Positions 47,156 through 56,569 of a stretch of 64,000 nucleotides of DNA are shown here, piece by piece (the first letter of the stretch is position 1; each line of letters begins with the position of its first letter). This stretch comes from Vibrio ostreicida. Its GTDB lineage: Bacteria > Pseudomonadota > Gammaproteobacteria > Enterobacterales > Vibrionaceae. Position numbers and translations under genes: made by a program. The DNA lies in assembly GCF_013074385.2 (NCBI RefSeq), contig NZ_JABEYA020000003.1:186001-250000 (forward strand), written 5' to 3'. Under the pieces are notes generated by a model. That model was not told the origin of the DNA. It did no database searches and saw only the letters and a program-made list of their open reading frames with translations.

Positions 47156-47917
47156 TTAGGCATCACCTGGGCTGTTACGTGGGGCATTCCATCCCATTGC
47201 GTTATAAACATCGTACATGATAAAGCCAAGGTACTCATGTAAAGCAAAGTCAGTGACGGCGAAGTTGTACCAAATGGGGAGCCAAGAGGGTTTTGCGGCC
47301 ATATAGTCCGCTCTGACAGGCTGGGTCACGACACCAAAATGGGCAAAGTACAACTCGCCTCGTCTCAGATGCAAGCCAGATGACACAAGCACGACGTGAT
47401 TGAATTGGTGGCGGTGAATTAACTCACTGGTGAATTGCGCGTTTTTCCATGTGTTAACGCTGTTTGCTTCTTGAATAATATCCTGCACTGGTACGCCGAG
47501 CCTGACCAATTGCTGTTGGTAAATCTCGGCTTCGCTAACACCATGATTTTGGGCATCACCTCCACTGACGATGATGTGGCACTCGCCCTCAGATGCGGCG
47601 CAGCTTTGGTATTGGCTCGCGGCTTCGCTGATTCTTGAAAACGAAAAAAACGCAGGCTCAAAAAATGCCCGATCATGAATCGGTTGTGTACCGGCACCGA
47701 GTAACACAATGGCGTTATTGGTTGACCAATCGATATTTGGCTTTATTTCGTAGTCAGACTGAAGGTTTTCGAGCAAATAGCGAGGTATTTCCCCCGTACC
47801 AATTAAACCAAATAACGCGACCAAACCGGTCAGGAAAAGGTATGAGGTCTTTCTCCAGCGAGCGACAAAGAAAATCAATGCGAATAAGAGTAAAAAGAGA
47901 AGAATAATAAAGCTCAT
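47156..47917 (-). CDS. YdcF/SanA-family (DUF218) membrane protein
   Basis: The 253-residue protein has two N-terminal hydrophobic helices (about 1-48) and a DUF218 domain with AIVLLGAGTQPIHD, IIVSGGDAQNHG and ANSVNTWKNAQFT. The family includes ElyC/SanA envelope proteins; its enzymatic activity is unclear. The ATG at 47917 is used; a TTG six bases upstream is in frame. Confidence 0.87.
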   Translation of the reverse strand: MSFIILLFLLLFALIFFVARWRKTSYLFLTGLVALFGLIGTGEIPRYLLENLQSDYEIKPNIDWSTNNAIVLLGAGTQPIHDRAFFEPAFFSFSRISEAASQYQSCAASEGECHIIVSGGDAQNHGVSEAEIYQQQLVRLGVPVQDIIQEANSVNTWKNAQFTSELIHRHQFNHVVLVSSGLHLRRGELYFAHFGVVTQPVRADYMAAKPSWLPIWYNFAVTDFALHEYLGFIMYDVYNAMGWNAPRNSPGDA

Positions 47918-48033
47918 GGCCAAGGTTACCTGTCGTCTAAGTTAGGTTTGATTGTAAACGCGAAGAATACACAAGAGAGAACAACCGACGGTTAAAATAC
48001 AGTAATTTCTTCTGGTTTGATCCTTTACATCCA

Positions 48034-48387
48034 TCAAAACACAACAAGATAGCTGACAAAAAACACCCAAGACAGGGCAAGTAAGACCCAGGGTAAATAC
48101 CGGCGTTGAGAAAACGGCTGATGATGGGATTGCTCTGCGTTAAGGCTCTCTGTCTGTGCCGCTTGTTCACGGTTAGCGTTTTGTTTCAATAACTGTTTTT
48201 TTGCTTTATTTGCCGCTCTAGCCTGCGCTTTGTGTTGCTTTTTGTATTGGGCGATGCCTTGTTCTATTCCTTGCGCGATGAGCTTTGTCTGTTGTTTGGT
48301 CTGCCCCGGCTTTTGTGTGGCTCGGGCGATTTGCGTTGCTTCATTAATGGTTTCCGCAGAGGGGTGGGGGGTGTTTTTTGGGGCCAT
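48034..48387 (-). CDS. DUF2956 family small membrane protein
   Basis: The 117-residue protein has the DUF2956 signature ATQKPGQTKQQTKLIAQGIEQG, a basic helical region (AQARAANKAKKQLL) and one C-terminal membrane helix. The family is found in Vibrionaceae and relatives and has no known function. Only about 110 bp separate it from the YdcF gene on the same strand. Confidence 0.85.
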   Translation of the reverse strand: MAPKNTPHPSAETINEATQIARATQKPGQTKQQTKLIAQGIEQGIAQYKKQHKAQARAANKAKKQLLKQNANREQAAQTESLNAEQSHHQPFSQRRYLPWVLLALSWVFFVSYLVVF

Positions 48388-48709
48388 GTTGCTTCTTAGT
48401 TTTTAGGGTTGTTGGGGATCATACTAGAGAAATCGCATTCAAAACAGCGGCGTTTGGCCCTTCGATGTTGATACCCACCATTGTGAACCGCACTCGGGCC
48501 GCAGTCGATGGGTTTACGCTAGAGACGATAGGCGCATGATAGTAGTTCATTTTATTGAGTCGGTTTACGTCAGTGCGACAAGGGTGGCACATTATTGTGA
48601 GAGTTTCGTCTCACGAAAGGTATTTCTTTGGGGGCATTTCTTTAATCAGTGGTGTGGCACACGGTTCATCGCTACACTGGTTACCTCTTCAATAACAAGG
48701 AAACTTATC
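48388..48709. other. DUF2956/peroxiredoxin divergent intergenic region
   Basis: About 320 bp with no convincing gene; it should carry the promoters of the two divergent genes. Nothing else recognised. Confidence 0.5.
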
Positions 48710-49192
48710 ATGATTCAGCAAGGTCAATCACTGCCCAGTGTCACTCTTTCGCAACTGACCGAAGAGGGAATGGTCAACCATACAGTCGATGAATTATTCG
48801 CGAACAAACGCGTTGTTTTGTTTGCCGTTCCGGGGGCATTTACCCCAACATGTTCGGAGGAACATTTACCAGGTTATGTTGTGTTGGCGGATCAGATTAA
48901 ACACGCAGGTGCTGATATTATTGCGTGTGTATCCGTGAATGATGCCTTTGTGATGCAAGCTTGGGGAGAGGCGCAAAATGCCTCTGAAATTATGATGCTA
49001 GGGGACGGTGATGCCAGTTTTACTAAGGCACTTGGGTTGGAAATGGACACCGCGACCTTTGGTGGGGTTCGTTCGCAGCGGTACGCAATGATTATTGAAA
49101 ATGGGATTGTGACGCAGTTGAATGTCGAGCAACCGAGCCAGTTTGAGGCCAGCAAAGCAGAAACCCTGCTCGCCGTGCTTCAATCGATCTAA
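48710..49192 (+). CDS. Prx5-type peroxiredoxin
   Basis: The 160-residue protein has the peroxidatic Cys in PGAFTPTCSEEHLPGY and the family pattern CVSVNDAFVMQAWGE, typical of AhpC/TSA-like Prx5 peroxiredoxins that reduce hydroperoxides. AAGGA lies 8 bp before the ATG at 48710; an earlier in-frame ATG would add 58 unconserved residues. Confidence 0.93.
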   Translation: MIQQGQSLPSVTLSQLTEEGMVNHTVDELFANKRVVLFAVPGAFTPTCSEEHLPGYVVLADQIKHAGADIIACVSVNDAFVMQAWGEAQNASEIMMLGDGDASFTKALGLEMDTATFGGVRSQRYAMIIENGIVTQLNVEQPSQFEASKAETLLAVLQSI

Positions 49193-49200
49193 CCTAGAAT

Positions 49201-49230
49201 CCATCGGGTATCGAGCCTGACACCCGATGG
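49201..49230 (+). terminator. possible terminator hairpin after the peroxiredoxin gene
   Basis: A 9-bp stem (49201-49209 with 49222-49230) with a 12-nt loop lies 8 bp after the stop codon but lacks a T run. Confidence 0.4.
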
Positions 49231-49402
49231 GCGAACGGCTTGCAGCCACAGCAGTCAGTCGCTCATGATTTGTGAGATGCTGGAGTTTTTCCGCTGCAAT
49301 GGGCTTAGAGTGTCATTGGATTGTCATCTAAACCGTGTAACGTGTCGCCGAAAGTAAAGTGGGGCCTTTACTGAGCCTCACCGTCAGTTTGAAATAGAGA
49401 AT

Positions 49403-49642
49403 ATGGCACGAGACGTTCACCCACTGGATCAGGTTATTATAAAGAAGTTGCAGAGCGTAGGTTTTATAAAAAGTGAAGCGGACGCGATTCTCAAGCGAGA
49501 TGTCTATCAACTTGAATCCAATGATATTGCAAAAATTAAAAATTATGCGACTCACTTTGGTTTGAGTGCAAAAGAGCGCTTGATAGACGAGATATTGGAG
49601 CTTCGTCGTGAAGCCTTGTTGTCAAAATTGACCGAACTGTAG
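49403..49642 (+). CDS. small hypothetical protein
   Basis: A 79-residue basic helical protein (MARDVHPLDQVIIKKLQSVG start) with an AGAGA 6 bp before its ATG. The sequence looks protein-like, with amphipathic helices and no membrane segment. No family is recognised. Confidence 0.55.
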   Translation: MARDVHPLDQVIIKKLQSVGFIKSEADAILKRDVYQLESNDIAKIKNYATHFGLSAKERLIDEILELRREALLSKLTEL

Positions 49643-49798
49643 CGACGTATCGTGGGCGACAGATTCTCGGTCGTTCAGAACCCGCTATACCTTCCAAGCG
49701 TGCATTGAGGGCTAAAGTCACTCAAATAGGCGGTAGTGATTTTCTCGGACAGCTAACCCATGGTACTTTGAACGGTGTTCTTGGTGTAGGAGATCTCG

Positions 49799-50311
49799 AT
49801 GGAACGCCCAACCCCCGCGTTTGCCACTGAATTTCGATGTGATGAGTTTATTTATGTGCCGATTTCGGTTGATGATGCCCGTAAGCTATTATCGGCGGTG
49901 ACGAGTCCTAGCTTCCCTTCGACATTGCCACTGGCCAAAATAAAGACACTCAAGCTCGCGCAACGTTGGTGCTCGGATAGAGTGGCAGACTGGACTCAAA
50001 GTCAGGGTTTTGTTTGGAGTTGCCGGCGCAGTGTCGATTCAGTCATGGTAGGTCAGGTGACGTTGCGGGTTCAAAACCACGATTTGGCCTTGGCCTATTG
50101 GGTGGAACCGACCTACTGGGGAAAGGGGATTGCCACACAAATGTGCCATGCGTTATTGTTGCATCTTCACGCCAGTGGTTTTCACGGTAAAGTAAGGGCA
50201 GGTGTCCACATTTGGAATGATCGCAGTGCGTCTGTCTTACTCAAATTGGGTTTTACACCTTGTCTTTCAGATGAAGGTGATTCTTTAGCATTTCAGCTCA
50301 GTGTGGGCTAA
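49799..50311 (+). CDS. GNAT-family N-acetyltransferase (RimJ/RimL-like)
   Basis: The 170-residue protein has a GNAT core with WVEPTYWGKGIATQMCHALLLH and WNDRSASVLLKLGF, like RimJ/RimL-type acetyltransferases that act on proteins or small amines. GTGTAGGAGA lies 6 bp before the ATG. The acceptor is unknown. Confidence 0.88.
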   Translation: MERPTPAFATEFRCDEFIYVPISVDDARKLLSAVTSPSFPSTLPLAKIKTLKLAQRWCSDRVADWTQSQGFVWSCRRSVDSVMVGQVTLRVQNHDLALAYWVEPTYWGKGIATQMCHALLLHLHASGFHGKVRAGVHIWNDRSASVLLKLGFTPCLSDEGDSLAFQLSVG

Positions 50312-50366
50312 GCGAGCCTTGCCCTTGGAACCGATCGGGTTGCGAACTCTGTAATAATGTTACGGT

Positions 50367-50783
50367 TTAAACAGGGGTTTGCGCCTTGGAGAGCTCATAG
50401 AGTAATAAGGCGGCCTGTTTAACACTGAGGACCGTTGGGTTGAAACTCTCCATATCTAATGCTTGCATCTGCTCTTGCATTTTTTCACTGCTTCCGGCAT
50501 AGCCCATATCCCAATTGCCAAACGCACGTTTGTCAATAGATTGAACACCCATTATGGTCACTTGATGGTGGCGTTCATCACGTCCGATGGTCAGAAATAG
50601 GTCAGTAACTTCACTGGGTTCCCCCTCCAGAATTTGTAGAAAATACTCATTGTCATAACAAAGCATCCCTGTTAAATCTCGACTTCCATTGTTCTTACGA
50701 GCAACATCAAGAATGCCCTTGAGGTCCATCATGGTCATTTCACTGGAGGCGATACTGTAGTAAACCAAACGAATTAACTTCAT
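50367..50783 (-). CDS. BLUF-domain blue-light photoreceptor
   Basis: The 138-residue protein is a single BLUF domain: LVYYSIAS with the light-active Tyr8, RKNNGSRDLTGMLCYDNEYF with the FAD-contacting Asn (31/32) and FLQILEG with Gln50. The later FGNWDMGY supplies the semi-conserved Trp. BLUF proteins bind FAD and switch on blue light. A short helical tail follows. It is divergent from a histidine kinase gene (67 bp apart), suggesting joint signalling. Confidence 0.93.
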   Translation of the reverse strand: MKLIRLVYYSIASSEMTMMDLKGILDVARKNNGSRDLTGMLCYDNEYFLQILEGEPSEVTDLFLTIGRDERHHQVTIMGVQSIDKRAFGNWDMGYAGSSEKMQEQMQALDMESFNPTVLSVKQAALLLYELSKAQTPV

Positions 50784-50850
50784 ATTTGTCCTTACGCGCT
50801 TGCATGCACTAACGTTATAGTAGTATCAAGTCTGGTAGAAGGGCAATCGC

Positions 50851-52572
50851 GTGGCTGAACTATTGTTGGTTTCACAAAGTGATGAAAATCCAACGTATTT
50901 TGAACAGATCGAATGTGATCAATGTCGAGCAATAAAACCCGCGAAAGCGTGGTTGAGAGAACATAATGTTGGTGTTGTTATTGTCAATGGGCAGGAAAAA
51001 GGGGTCGAATGGGTTGAGGAATTGGTTCCGTTTATTCGCAATAACCTAAAGAATCACTTTTTGTCCATTTGGGTGATTACGGATTCACAAGAGCAGTGGG
51101 ATGGCGTAGATCGACAATTGGATGACGTACGCTACTACAGTGGTGTCAGTCTTATTGAAATAAGGCGCGAGGTGCATAAGCAGCAAGCGATAGGCAAGAC
51201 GTTAGCCGAGCAGAAAGGGTATTTAAAACTGTTGGCAAAAATTAACAAGTTTAATCGATCTAAGGTGTCGGCCAACCAAGTCTTGTGTGAGTTTGTCAAT
51301 GAATTGGACCAGTTCTGTAACGCCCGTCAAACTTATGTTCTCAGGCAGTCTAAACAACAAGAAAATGCTCTGATCGCTTACAAAGCGCAGCCCAACGGCT
51401 TGCTTCAGCCATCTGATGTCAATCAAGAGTTAGAAAGTGTTTGGCAACAGTACCAATCCATCAAACACCCCGACATTAAGTTTTCTGACGATCCTTCGCA
51501 GCGACATTCACTGATTTTCCCCGTTTGGATATTAGAGCGTCACTCCTGCACGATTGTGTGCCAGTTTGATCATGATCAAGCGGCTAACTTTACTTTTTCA
51601 AAAGTGAAGGTTTTGGAGGAAGCCGCGGCTCAACTCAAAATTATTTTGGAAAACATGGAATCTCAACGTCAGATGAAGCTTCATTATTCGCGCCTAAAGA
51701 CATCCATGGCCGAATTAAGTATGGCAAAGGCACAACTTGTCCATTCGGAGAAGATGGCGAGTCTTGGACGTTTGACCGCGGGCATTGCTCATGAAATTAA
51801 TAACCCCTTGGGGATTGCACTGGGTAATCTTTCTCCCCTGACTGACTATGTCGAAGCGATGATGAATCTGATTGGCATGCATGACGATTTTATCGCTCAA
51901 TTGGAAGAGACGGGTGAGGCTGCCGTCCCCGATCAGATTGCCAATTATAAGCAAGAAAAGGATGTGTCTTTTATTCTGGAAGACCTATCATCCGTGATTT
52001 CAGATTCGAGGTCGAGTTTACTGCGAGTCAAAAGCATCGTGTCTGATTTAAGTAGTTTGTCTCAAGGAATGGAGTCTGAGCGAGAGTCATGCTGCCTAAA
52101 AGCCATCTGTGATGAAGTGGTCAAGTTGAATTTTTATGAGAATGATCTTCAGCCGCGAATCGACAACCTAATTGGCAGCGATATCGAGCTTGAATCCAAT
52201 TCCGCATTACTCAAGCAAGTGTTCAGTAACCTGCATGTCAATGCGCTAGAAGCTCTAGAGATAAATTGCGATGATCCATCGATCACTTATCGTTGTGAGA
52301 TTAAGCATGAGCAGCTTTATGTCACCATTGAAGATAACGGGTGTGGGATCCCTAGTGATAAAATTAATCAGGTCGTCGACCCCTTTTTTACCACCAAGCC
52401 ATTAGGCGATGGGAAGGGGCTTGGGTTGACTGTAGCGTGTAATGTGGTCAATGGTCTTGGTGGCGACCTAAGCTTGGAAAGTCTTCAAGGTAAGGGCACC
52501 AAAGTGATGGTGAGCTTACCATTGAAAGCCGAACAAGGTGAGCGCGTCGGGCCAAACAGTGTTAAGGCGTGA
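50851..52572 (+). CDS. sensor histidine kinase divergent from the BLUF gene
   Basis: The 573-residue protein starts at GTG 50851 after AGAAGGG. It has no membrane helix. The N-terminal 130 residues look like a degenerate receiver-like domain, followed by a GAF-like region (about 140-270), a coiled coil (270-300) and a kinase core with the phosphorylated His in AGIAHEINNPLG (His314), then an HATPase domain with NLHVNALEA, VTIEDNGCGIP and DGKGLGLTVA. The target response regulator is unknown. Its position suggests light input from the BLUF protein. Confidence 0.9.
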   Translation: MAELLLVSQSDENPTYFEQIECDQCRAIKPAKAWLREHNVGVVIVNGQEKGVEWVEELVPFIRNNLKNHFLSIWVITDSQEQWDGVDRQLDDVRYYSGVSLIEIRREVHKQQAIGKTLAEQKGYLKLLAKINKFNRSKVSANQVLCEFVNELDQFCNARQTYVLRQSKQQENALIAYKAQPNGLLQPSDVNQELESVWQQYQSIKHPDIKFSDDPSQRHSLIFPVWILERHSCTIVCQFDHDQAANFTFSKVKVLEEAAAQLKIILENMESQRQMKLHYSRLKTSMAELSMAKAQLVHSEKMASLGRLTAGIAHEINNPLGIALGNLSPLTDYVEAMMNLIGMHDDFIAQLEETGEAAVPDQIANYKQEKDVSFILEDLSSVISDSRSSLLRVKSIVSDLSSLSQGMESERESCCLKAICDEVVKLNFYENDLQPRIDNLIGSDIELESNSALLKQVFSNLHVNALEALEINCDDPSITYRCEIKHEQLYVTIEDNGCGIPSDKINQVVDPFFTTKPLGDGKGLGLTVACNVVNGLGGDLSLESLQGKGTKVMVSLPLKAEQGERVGPNSVKA

Positions 52573-52786
52573 TTCAGACGACATCATTCTCTGACAATGC
52601 CCACCCGTGTTGGGGGGGACGGCGACGAGAAAGGGGCCCTAACTGGTCGGTAATATGATACGTTATCAAGACAGCCCGACGCTGGACCTTGGCCGTGGGC
52701 CTTTTGAATCGTTCGTCGTAACGTTTGCTGGAAAATCGGTTCGGCCCCCTAACTTTAAATGAAACCCAACCCTTAAAGAGCGTAAA

Positions 52787-53452
52787 ATGTCTCGACCTTT
52801 ATATGTTTTTGACTTGGATGAAACCCTGATCAATGCAGACTGTGCAATGATTTGGAATGAATTTTTGGTGGAGAAAGGCGTGGTGACTCAGCCTGACTTT
52901 ATTCAAAGAGACCAGCAATTGATGGCTTCTTATGCCAAAGGTGAACTTAGGATGGAGGACTATCTCACCTTTTCTATGGCCCCATTGATGGGGATGACGA
53001 CACAATACGTCGACAGATTAGTGGAAGAGTGTGTTGAAGATCATATTCTGCCAAAGCAGTTCCCTCAGGCGGTTGCTTTGATTGAAAAACTCTCACGAGA
53101 CAACGTTCAAATGGTGATCATTTCTGCGAGTGTGACATTCTTAGTGGCCGCCGTAGGGCGGCGTATCGGTATCCCATCGGCTTTGGGGATTGATCTGGTG
53201 GAGCGATTGGGGTGCTATAGTGCTGATATATCCGGAGTACCAAGTTATCGCGAGGGTAAAGTGACTCGGTTGGAACAGTGGCTGCTGGCTCAGCCGACAC
53301 GTTTCTCTTCGGTGCATTTTTTTACTGACTCAATCAATGATTTGCCTTTGTGTGAATACGCAGATTTCACCTATCTAGTGAATCCATGTCCGCGTTTGAA
53401 AGCGTTGACGCATCCGCCGCAGTGGACCGTACTAGAGTGGGCTGGGTGCTAA
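52787..53452 (+). CDS. HAD-IB family hydrolase
   Basis: The 221-residue protein has the HAD motifs FDLDETLINADC (motif I, Asp9 and Asp11), IISAS (motif II) and FTDSINDLPL (motif IV), typical of subfamily IB phosphatases such as SerB-like enzymes. The substrate is unknown. Confidence 0.9.
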   Translation: MSRPLYVFDLDETLINADCAMIWNEFLVEKGVVTQPDFIQRDQQLMASYAKGELRMEDYLTFSMAPLMGMTTQYVDRLVEECVEDHILPKQFPQAVALIEKLSRDNVQMVIISASVTFLVAAVGRRIGIPSALGIDLVERLGCYSADISGVPSYREGKVTRLEQWLLAQPTRFSSVHFFTDSINDLPLCEYADFTYLVNPCPRLKALTHPPQWTVLEWAGC

Positions 53453-53551
53453 GCGGTGAGGAAACTTTTTTTGCCAATCAATGTAACGCGTGAAAGCTGA
53501 GTGCGTGTTTTCATCGTATAACTCACTAGTGATACGGTAAGGAACGGAAAC

Positions 53552-54889
53552 GTGAGACAGTCGATTGGTTTATATTGGTACACTTGTGATCTTAGAGTGC
53601 AGGATAACAATCTACTTAATCAGGCGGCCACTGAAGTCGACGCTCTGCTTTGTTGCTACTGCTTACCTCAATGGAACGCTTTTATTCGCCATTTCTCTCA
53701 GCAACGGGCTTTCGCTTTGCAAAAGCAAGCCTTCTTGATGGAATCACTTAATGCTCTGTCAGAAAGCCTTGCCACGTTTAATCAGGCATTGATTATTTGC
53801 TCGGGGCAAGCGGAAGAGGTGCTGTCTCGTTTCATTGATCGCTATGGCATCACGCATCTATATTGTGACCGTTTTGCTGGCATCAACGAACAGCGCGTTG
53901 TCGAAAGGATAGCGGAACGTTATCCTCAGCTTACCGTTGTCCAGCAATCAGTACGGACCTTGTTTAATGATCAACGTATACCGTTTGAATTGAACGATCT
54001 TCCCCAATCCTTTACCCAGTTTAGAAAGAAAGTCGACCAGCTGCCTGTCGGCGTCGATTTTGGAATTGAGGTATTGCCCAAACCTATTGATGCTGATCTT
54101 CAAGACGAGCCTTTAGTGGAAGATATTCCAGCCTGCATATGGTTTGAAGGAGGAGAAGCGGCGGGTATAAGGCATTGTCAGCGATATTTCTCATCCTCAT
54201 TGGCGAGTCAGTATAAACAAACTCGAAACGGTCTCGATGGTCGTGACTCCTCTACGAAGTTTTCTCCTTGGTTGGCTTTAGGTTGTGTCAGCCCCAAAAG
54301 AGTAGCCAGCTACCTTGCCCAATATGAACGTGATCACGGAGCTAATGAGTCCACTGGTTGGATCTACTTCGAATTATTGTGGCGCGAGTATTTTTATTGG
54401 TACGGGCGTCGGTATGGTGCCAAACTATTTCGTTTTTCGGGTTTGGGAGACGTTGCCCCTTTAACCAGTTTTTACAGCTCTAGATTCCTTATGTGGACCA
54501 ATGGTAATACGCCGTTTTCAATCGTTAACGCTTGTATGAAACAGCTCAACCAAACCGGTTACTTATCAAACCGAGGAAGGCAGTTGGCAGCTAGCTGCCT
54601 CATTCACGAATTGAACATCGATTGGCGTTATGGCGCGGCTTACTTCGAAAGCCAACTGATAGATTATGATGTGGCGTCTAATTGGGGGAACTGGCAGTAT
54701 CTGGCTGGAGTTGGTAGCGATCAGCGTGGATCACGGCGATTTGATCTCGAAAAGCAGGCTGAACTCTATGATCCACAAGGGCAATTTACCCAGCGTTGGA
54801 ATGGTGAGAAAACGGTAAATGTCTGCCACAGCATTGATAGTGTTGATATGGTTGATTGGCCACTATCAAAGGAGATAAATGATGAGTAA
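53552..54889 (+). CDS. cryptochrome/photolyase, DASH type
   Basis: The 445-residue protein begins at GTG 53552 after AAGGAA, with the photolyase N-terminal domain SIGLYWYTCDLRVQDN and the FAD-binding region including WGNWQYLAGVGSD, RRFDLEKQAELYDP and STKFSPWLALGCVSP. It resembles the Cry-DASH group in length and motifs. It binds FAD and probably a second chromophore and repairs UV-damaged single-stranded DNA. It overlaps the next gene by 8 bp. Confidence 0.9.
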   Translation: MRQSIGLYWYTCDLRVQDNNLLNQAATEVDALLCCYCLPQWNAFIRHFSQQRAFALQKQAFLMESLNALSESLATFNQALIICSGQAEEVLSRFIDRYGITHLYCDRFAGINEQRVVERIAERYPQLTVVQQSVRTLFNDQRIPFELNDLPQSFTQFRKKVDQLPVGVDFGIEVLPKPIDADLQDEPLVEDIPACIWFEGGEAAGIRHCQRYFSSSLASQYKQTRNGLDGRDSSTKFSPWLALGCVSPKRVASYLAQYERDHGANESTGWIYFELLWREYFYWYGRRYGAKLFRFSGLGDVAPLTSFYSSRFLMWTNGNTPFSIVNACMKQLNQTGYLSNRGRQLAASCLIHELNIDWRYGAAYFESQLIDYDVASNWGNWQYLAGVGSDQRGSRRFDLEKQAELYDPQGQFTQRWNGEKTVNVCHSIDSVDMVDWPLSKEINDE

Positions 54890-56435
54890 AAGTACTTATT
54901 CACGACTAAGGCTAGTGCTTGGAGATCAATTGAATAGGGATCATTCTTGGTTTAGTCGAGTGGATGACTCTGTTGTTTACATTATTGCGGAGTTACACCC
55001 AGAGGTGTCATATGTTGCCCATCATATCCAAAAAGTGTGCGCTTTCTTTGCAGGCATGAAGGCGTTTACCGCCGAGTTACGCGAGCAAGGCCATCAGGTG
55101 ATGTACCTAACATTGGACGAGACGGCCAGTTTCCTCAATCTCTCAGATTTCGTCACGCATTATGTCAGGCAGATAGGGGCAAGTCGGTTTGAGTATCAAA
55201 GACCGGACGAATATCGCCTATTGCAGTCATTGGAACAAGTGGTCATTGACGGGATAGAGATAGTGCAAGTCGACAGCGAACACTTTTTGTTGCCTTATGC
55301 GGACATTGCGGATTTTTTTCCTCGCGGTAAACACATCATCATGGAGCATTTTTACCGCAAGATGCGAAAACGCTATTCCATTTTAGTGGAAGGTGATAAA
55401 CCCATCGGGGGGCGATGGAATTTTGATGCGAGCAATCGGCATAAGCTTAAGGCTGCGGATCTCGATGATATTCCAGAACCGCTTTTATTCGCGACGGATG
55501 TCAATGATACGTTGGAGGCTTTAAAGCGTCATAATATCAAGACAATAGGTACGTTATCCGGACCACTTGTCTGGCCGATTAACCGCAATCAAAGTCTCAA
55601 TCTATTGGCTCATTTTTGTCATGTTTGTTTGCCAAAGTTTGGACGATTTCAGGATGCAATGACGCAGGGGCATAAGGCAAAGTGGTCGCTTTACCACAGT
55701 CGACTGTCATTCTCGCTGAACACCAAAATGCTCAGTCCAATAGAGGTGATAGAGACCGCCTTATCGGCGTTTACATCGAATACAGATATTGATCTTGCCC
55801 AGATTGAAGGGTTCATTCGCCAAATTCTTGGCTGGAGGGAATACATTCGCGGCGTATACTGGGCAAATATGCCAGAATATCGCGATCGAAATCATTTTTC
55901 TGCGCAGAGAAACTTGCCAGATTTTTTCTGGTCCGGCGCCACTAAGATGTCGTGTATGCGTGAAGCGATTGGGCAGTCACTGAGCCATGGCTATGCCCAT
56001 CATATTCAACGTCTGATGGTGACGGGTAATTTTTGCTTGCTGAGCGATATTGATCCAAAGCAGGTTGAAGCTTGGTATCTCGGCATCTATGTTGATGCGA
56101 TCGAGTGGGTAGAGATGCCAAACACGAGAGGCATGGCCTTGTTTGCAGACGGTGGCATTGTTGGAACTAAGCCTTATGCTGCGAGTGGCGCTTACATCAA
56201 TCGGATGAGTGATTACTGTAAAGGCTGTTATTACGACCACAAGCAAAAGGTGGGTGAGAGAGCTTGTCCGCTCAACAGTCTGTACTGGCGTTTTATGCAT
56301 ACACACCGTGAAATGTTGAGTCGCAACCCACGAATCGGTGTCATCTACCGCTCTTGGGATAATCTTGACGAGCCTACTCAGGAGAGTATTTTGGCCACGG
56401 CCAACGATTACCTTGAGCGTATTGAACAACTCTAG
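54882..56435 (+). CDS. iron-sulfur bacterial cryptochrome/photolyase (FeS-BCP, PhrB-like)
   Basis: The 517-residue protein is a CryPro/FeS-BCP family member: start LRLVLGDQLNRDHSWF and the Fe-S Cys set Cys358, Cys446, Cys449 and Cys462, whose mutual spacings equal those of the known PhrB cluster. The FAD fold region and GRWNFDASNRHKL are visible. Such enzymes repair (6-4) photoproducts. The gene overlaps the DASH gene and follows AAAGGAG, so both are translated from one mRNA. ATG 54882 is preferred to 54879. Confidence 0.9.
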   Translation: MSKSTYSRLRLVLGDQLNRDHSWFSRVDDSVVYIIAELHPEVSYVAHHIQKVCAFFAGMKAFTAELREQGHQVMYLTLDETASFLNLSDFVTHYVRQIGASRFEYQRPDEYRLLQSLEQVVIDGIEIVQVDSEHFLLPYADIADFFPRGKHIIMEHFYRKMRKRYSILVEGDKPIGGRWNFDASNRHKLKAADLDDIPEPLLFATDVNDTLEALKRHNIKTIGTLSGPLVWPINRNQSLNLLAHFCHVCLPKFGRFQDAMTQGHKAKWSLYHSRLSFSLNTKMLSPIEVIETALSAFTSNTDIDLAQIEGFIRQILGWREYIRGVYWANMPEYRDRNHFSAQRNLPDFFWSGATKMSCMREAIGQSLSHGYAHHIQRLMVTGNFCLLSDIDPKQVEAWYLGIYVDAIEWVEMPNTRGMALFADGGIVGTKPYAASGAYINRMSDYCKGCYYDHKQKVGERACPLNSLYWRFMHTHREMLSRNPRIGVIYRSWDNLDEPTQESILATANDYLERIEQL

Positions 56436-56569
56436 ACCCACTGAATGGGCGGATCTGTCAGGCTTGTCCGGTGGGTGTAAAAATTGATTCAGTGCTAAAA
56501 AATCGTGCGGGGTTTTACAGCGAATTGCATTATGATGATGGTCTGTAAAACTGCCCTAATCCCATTATT

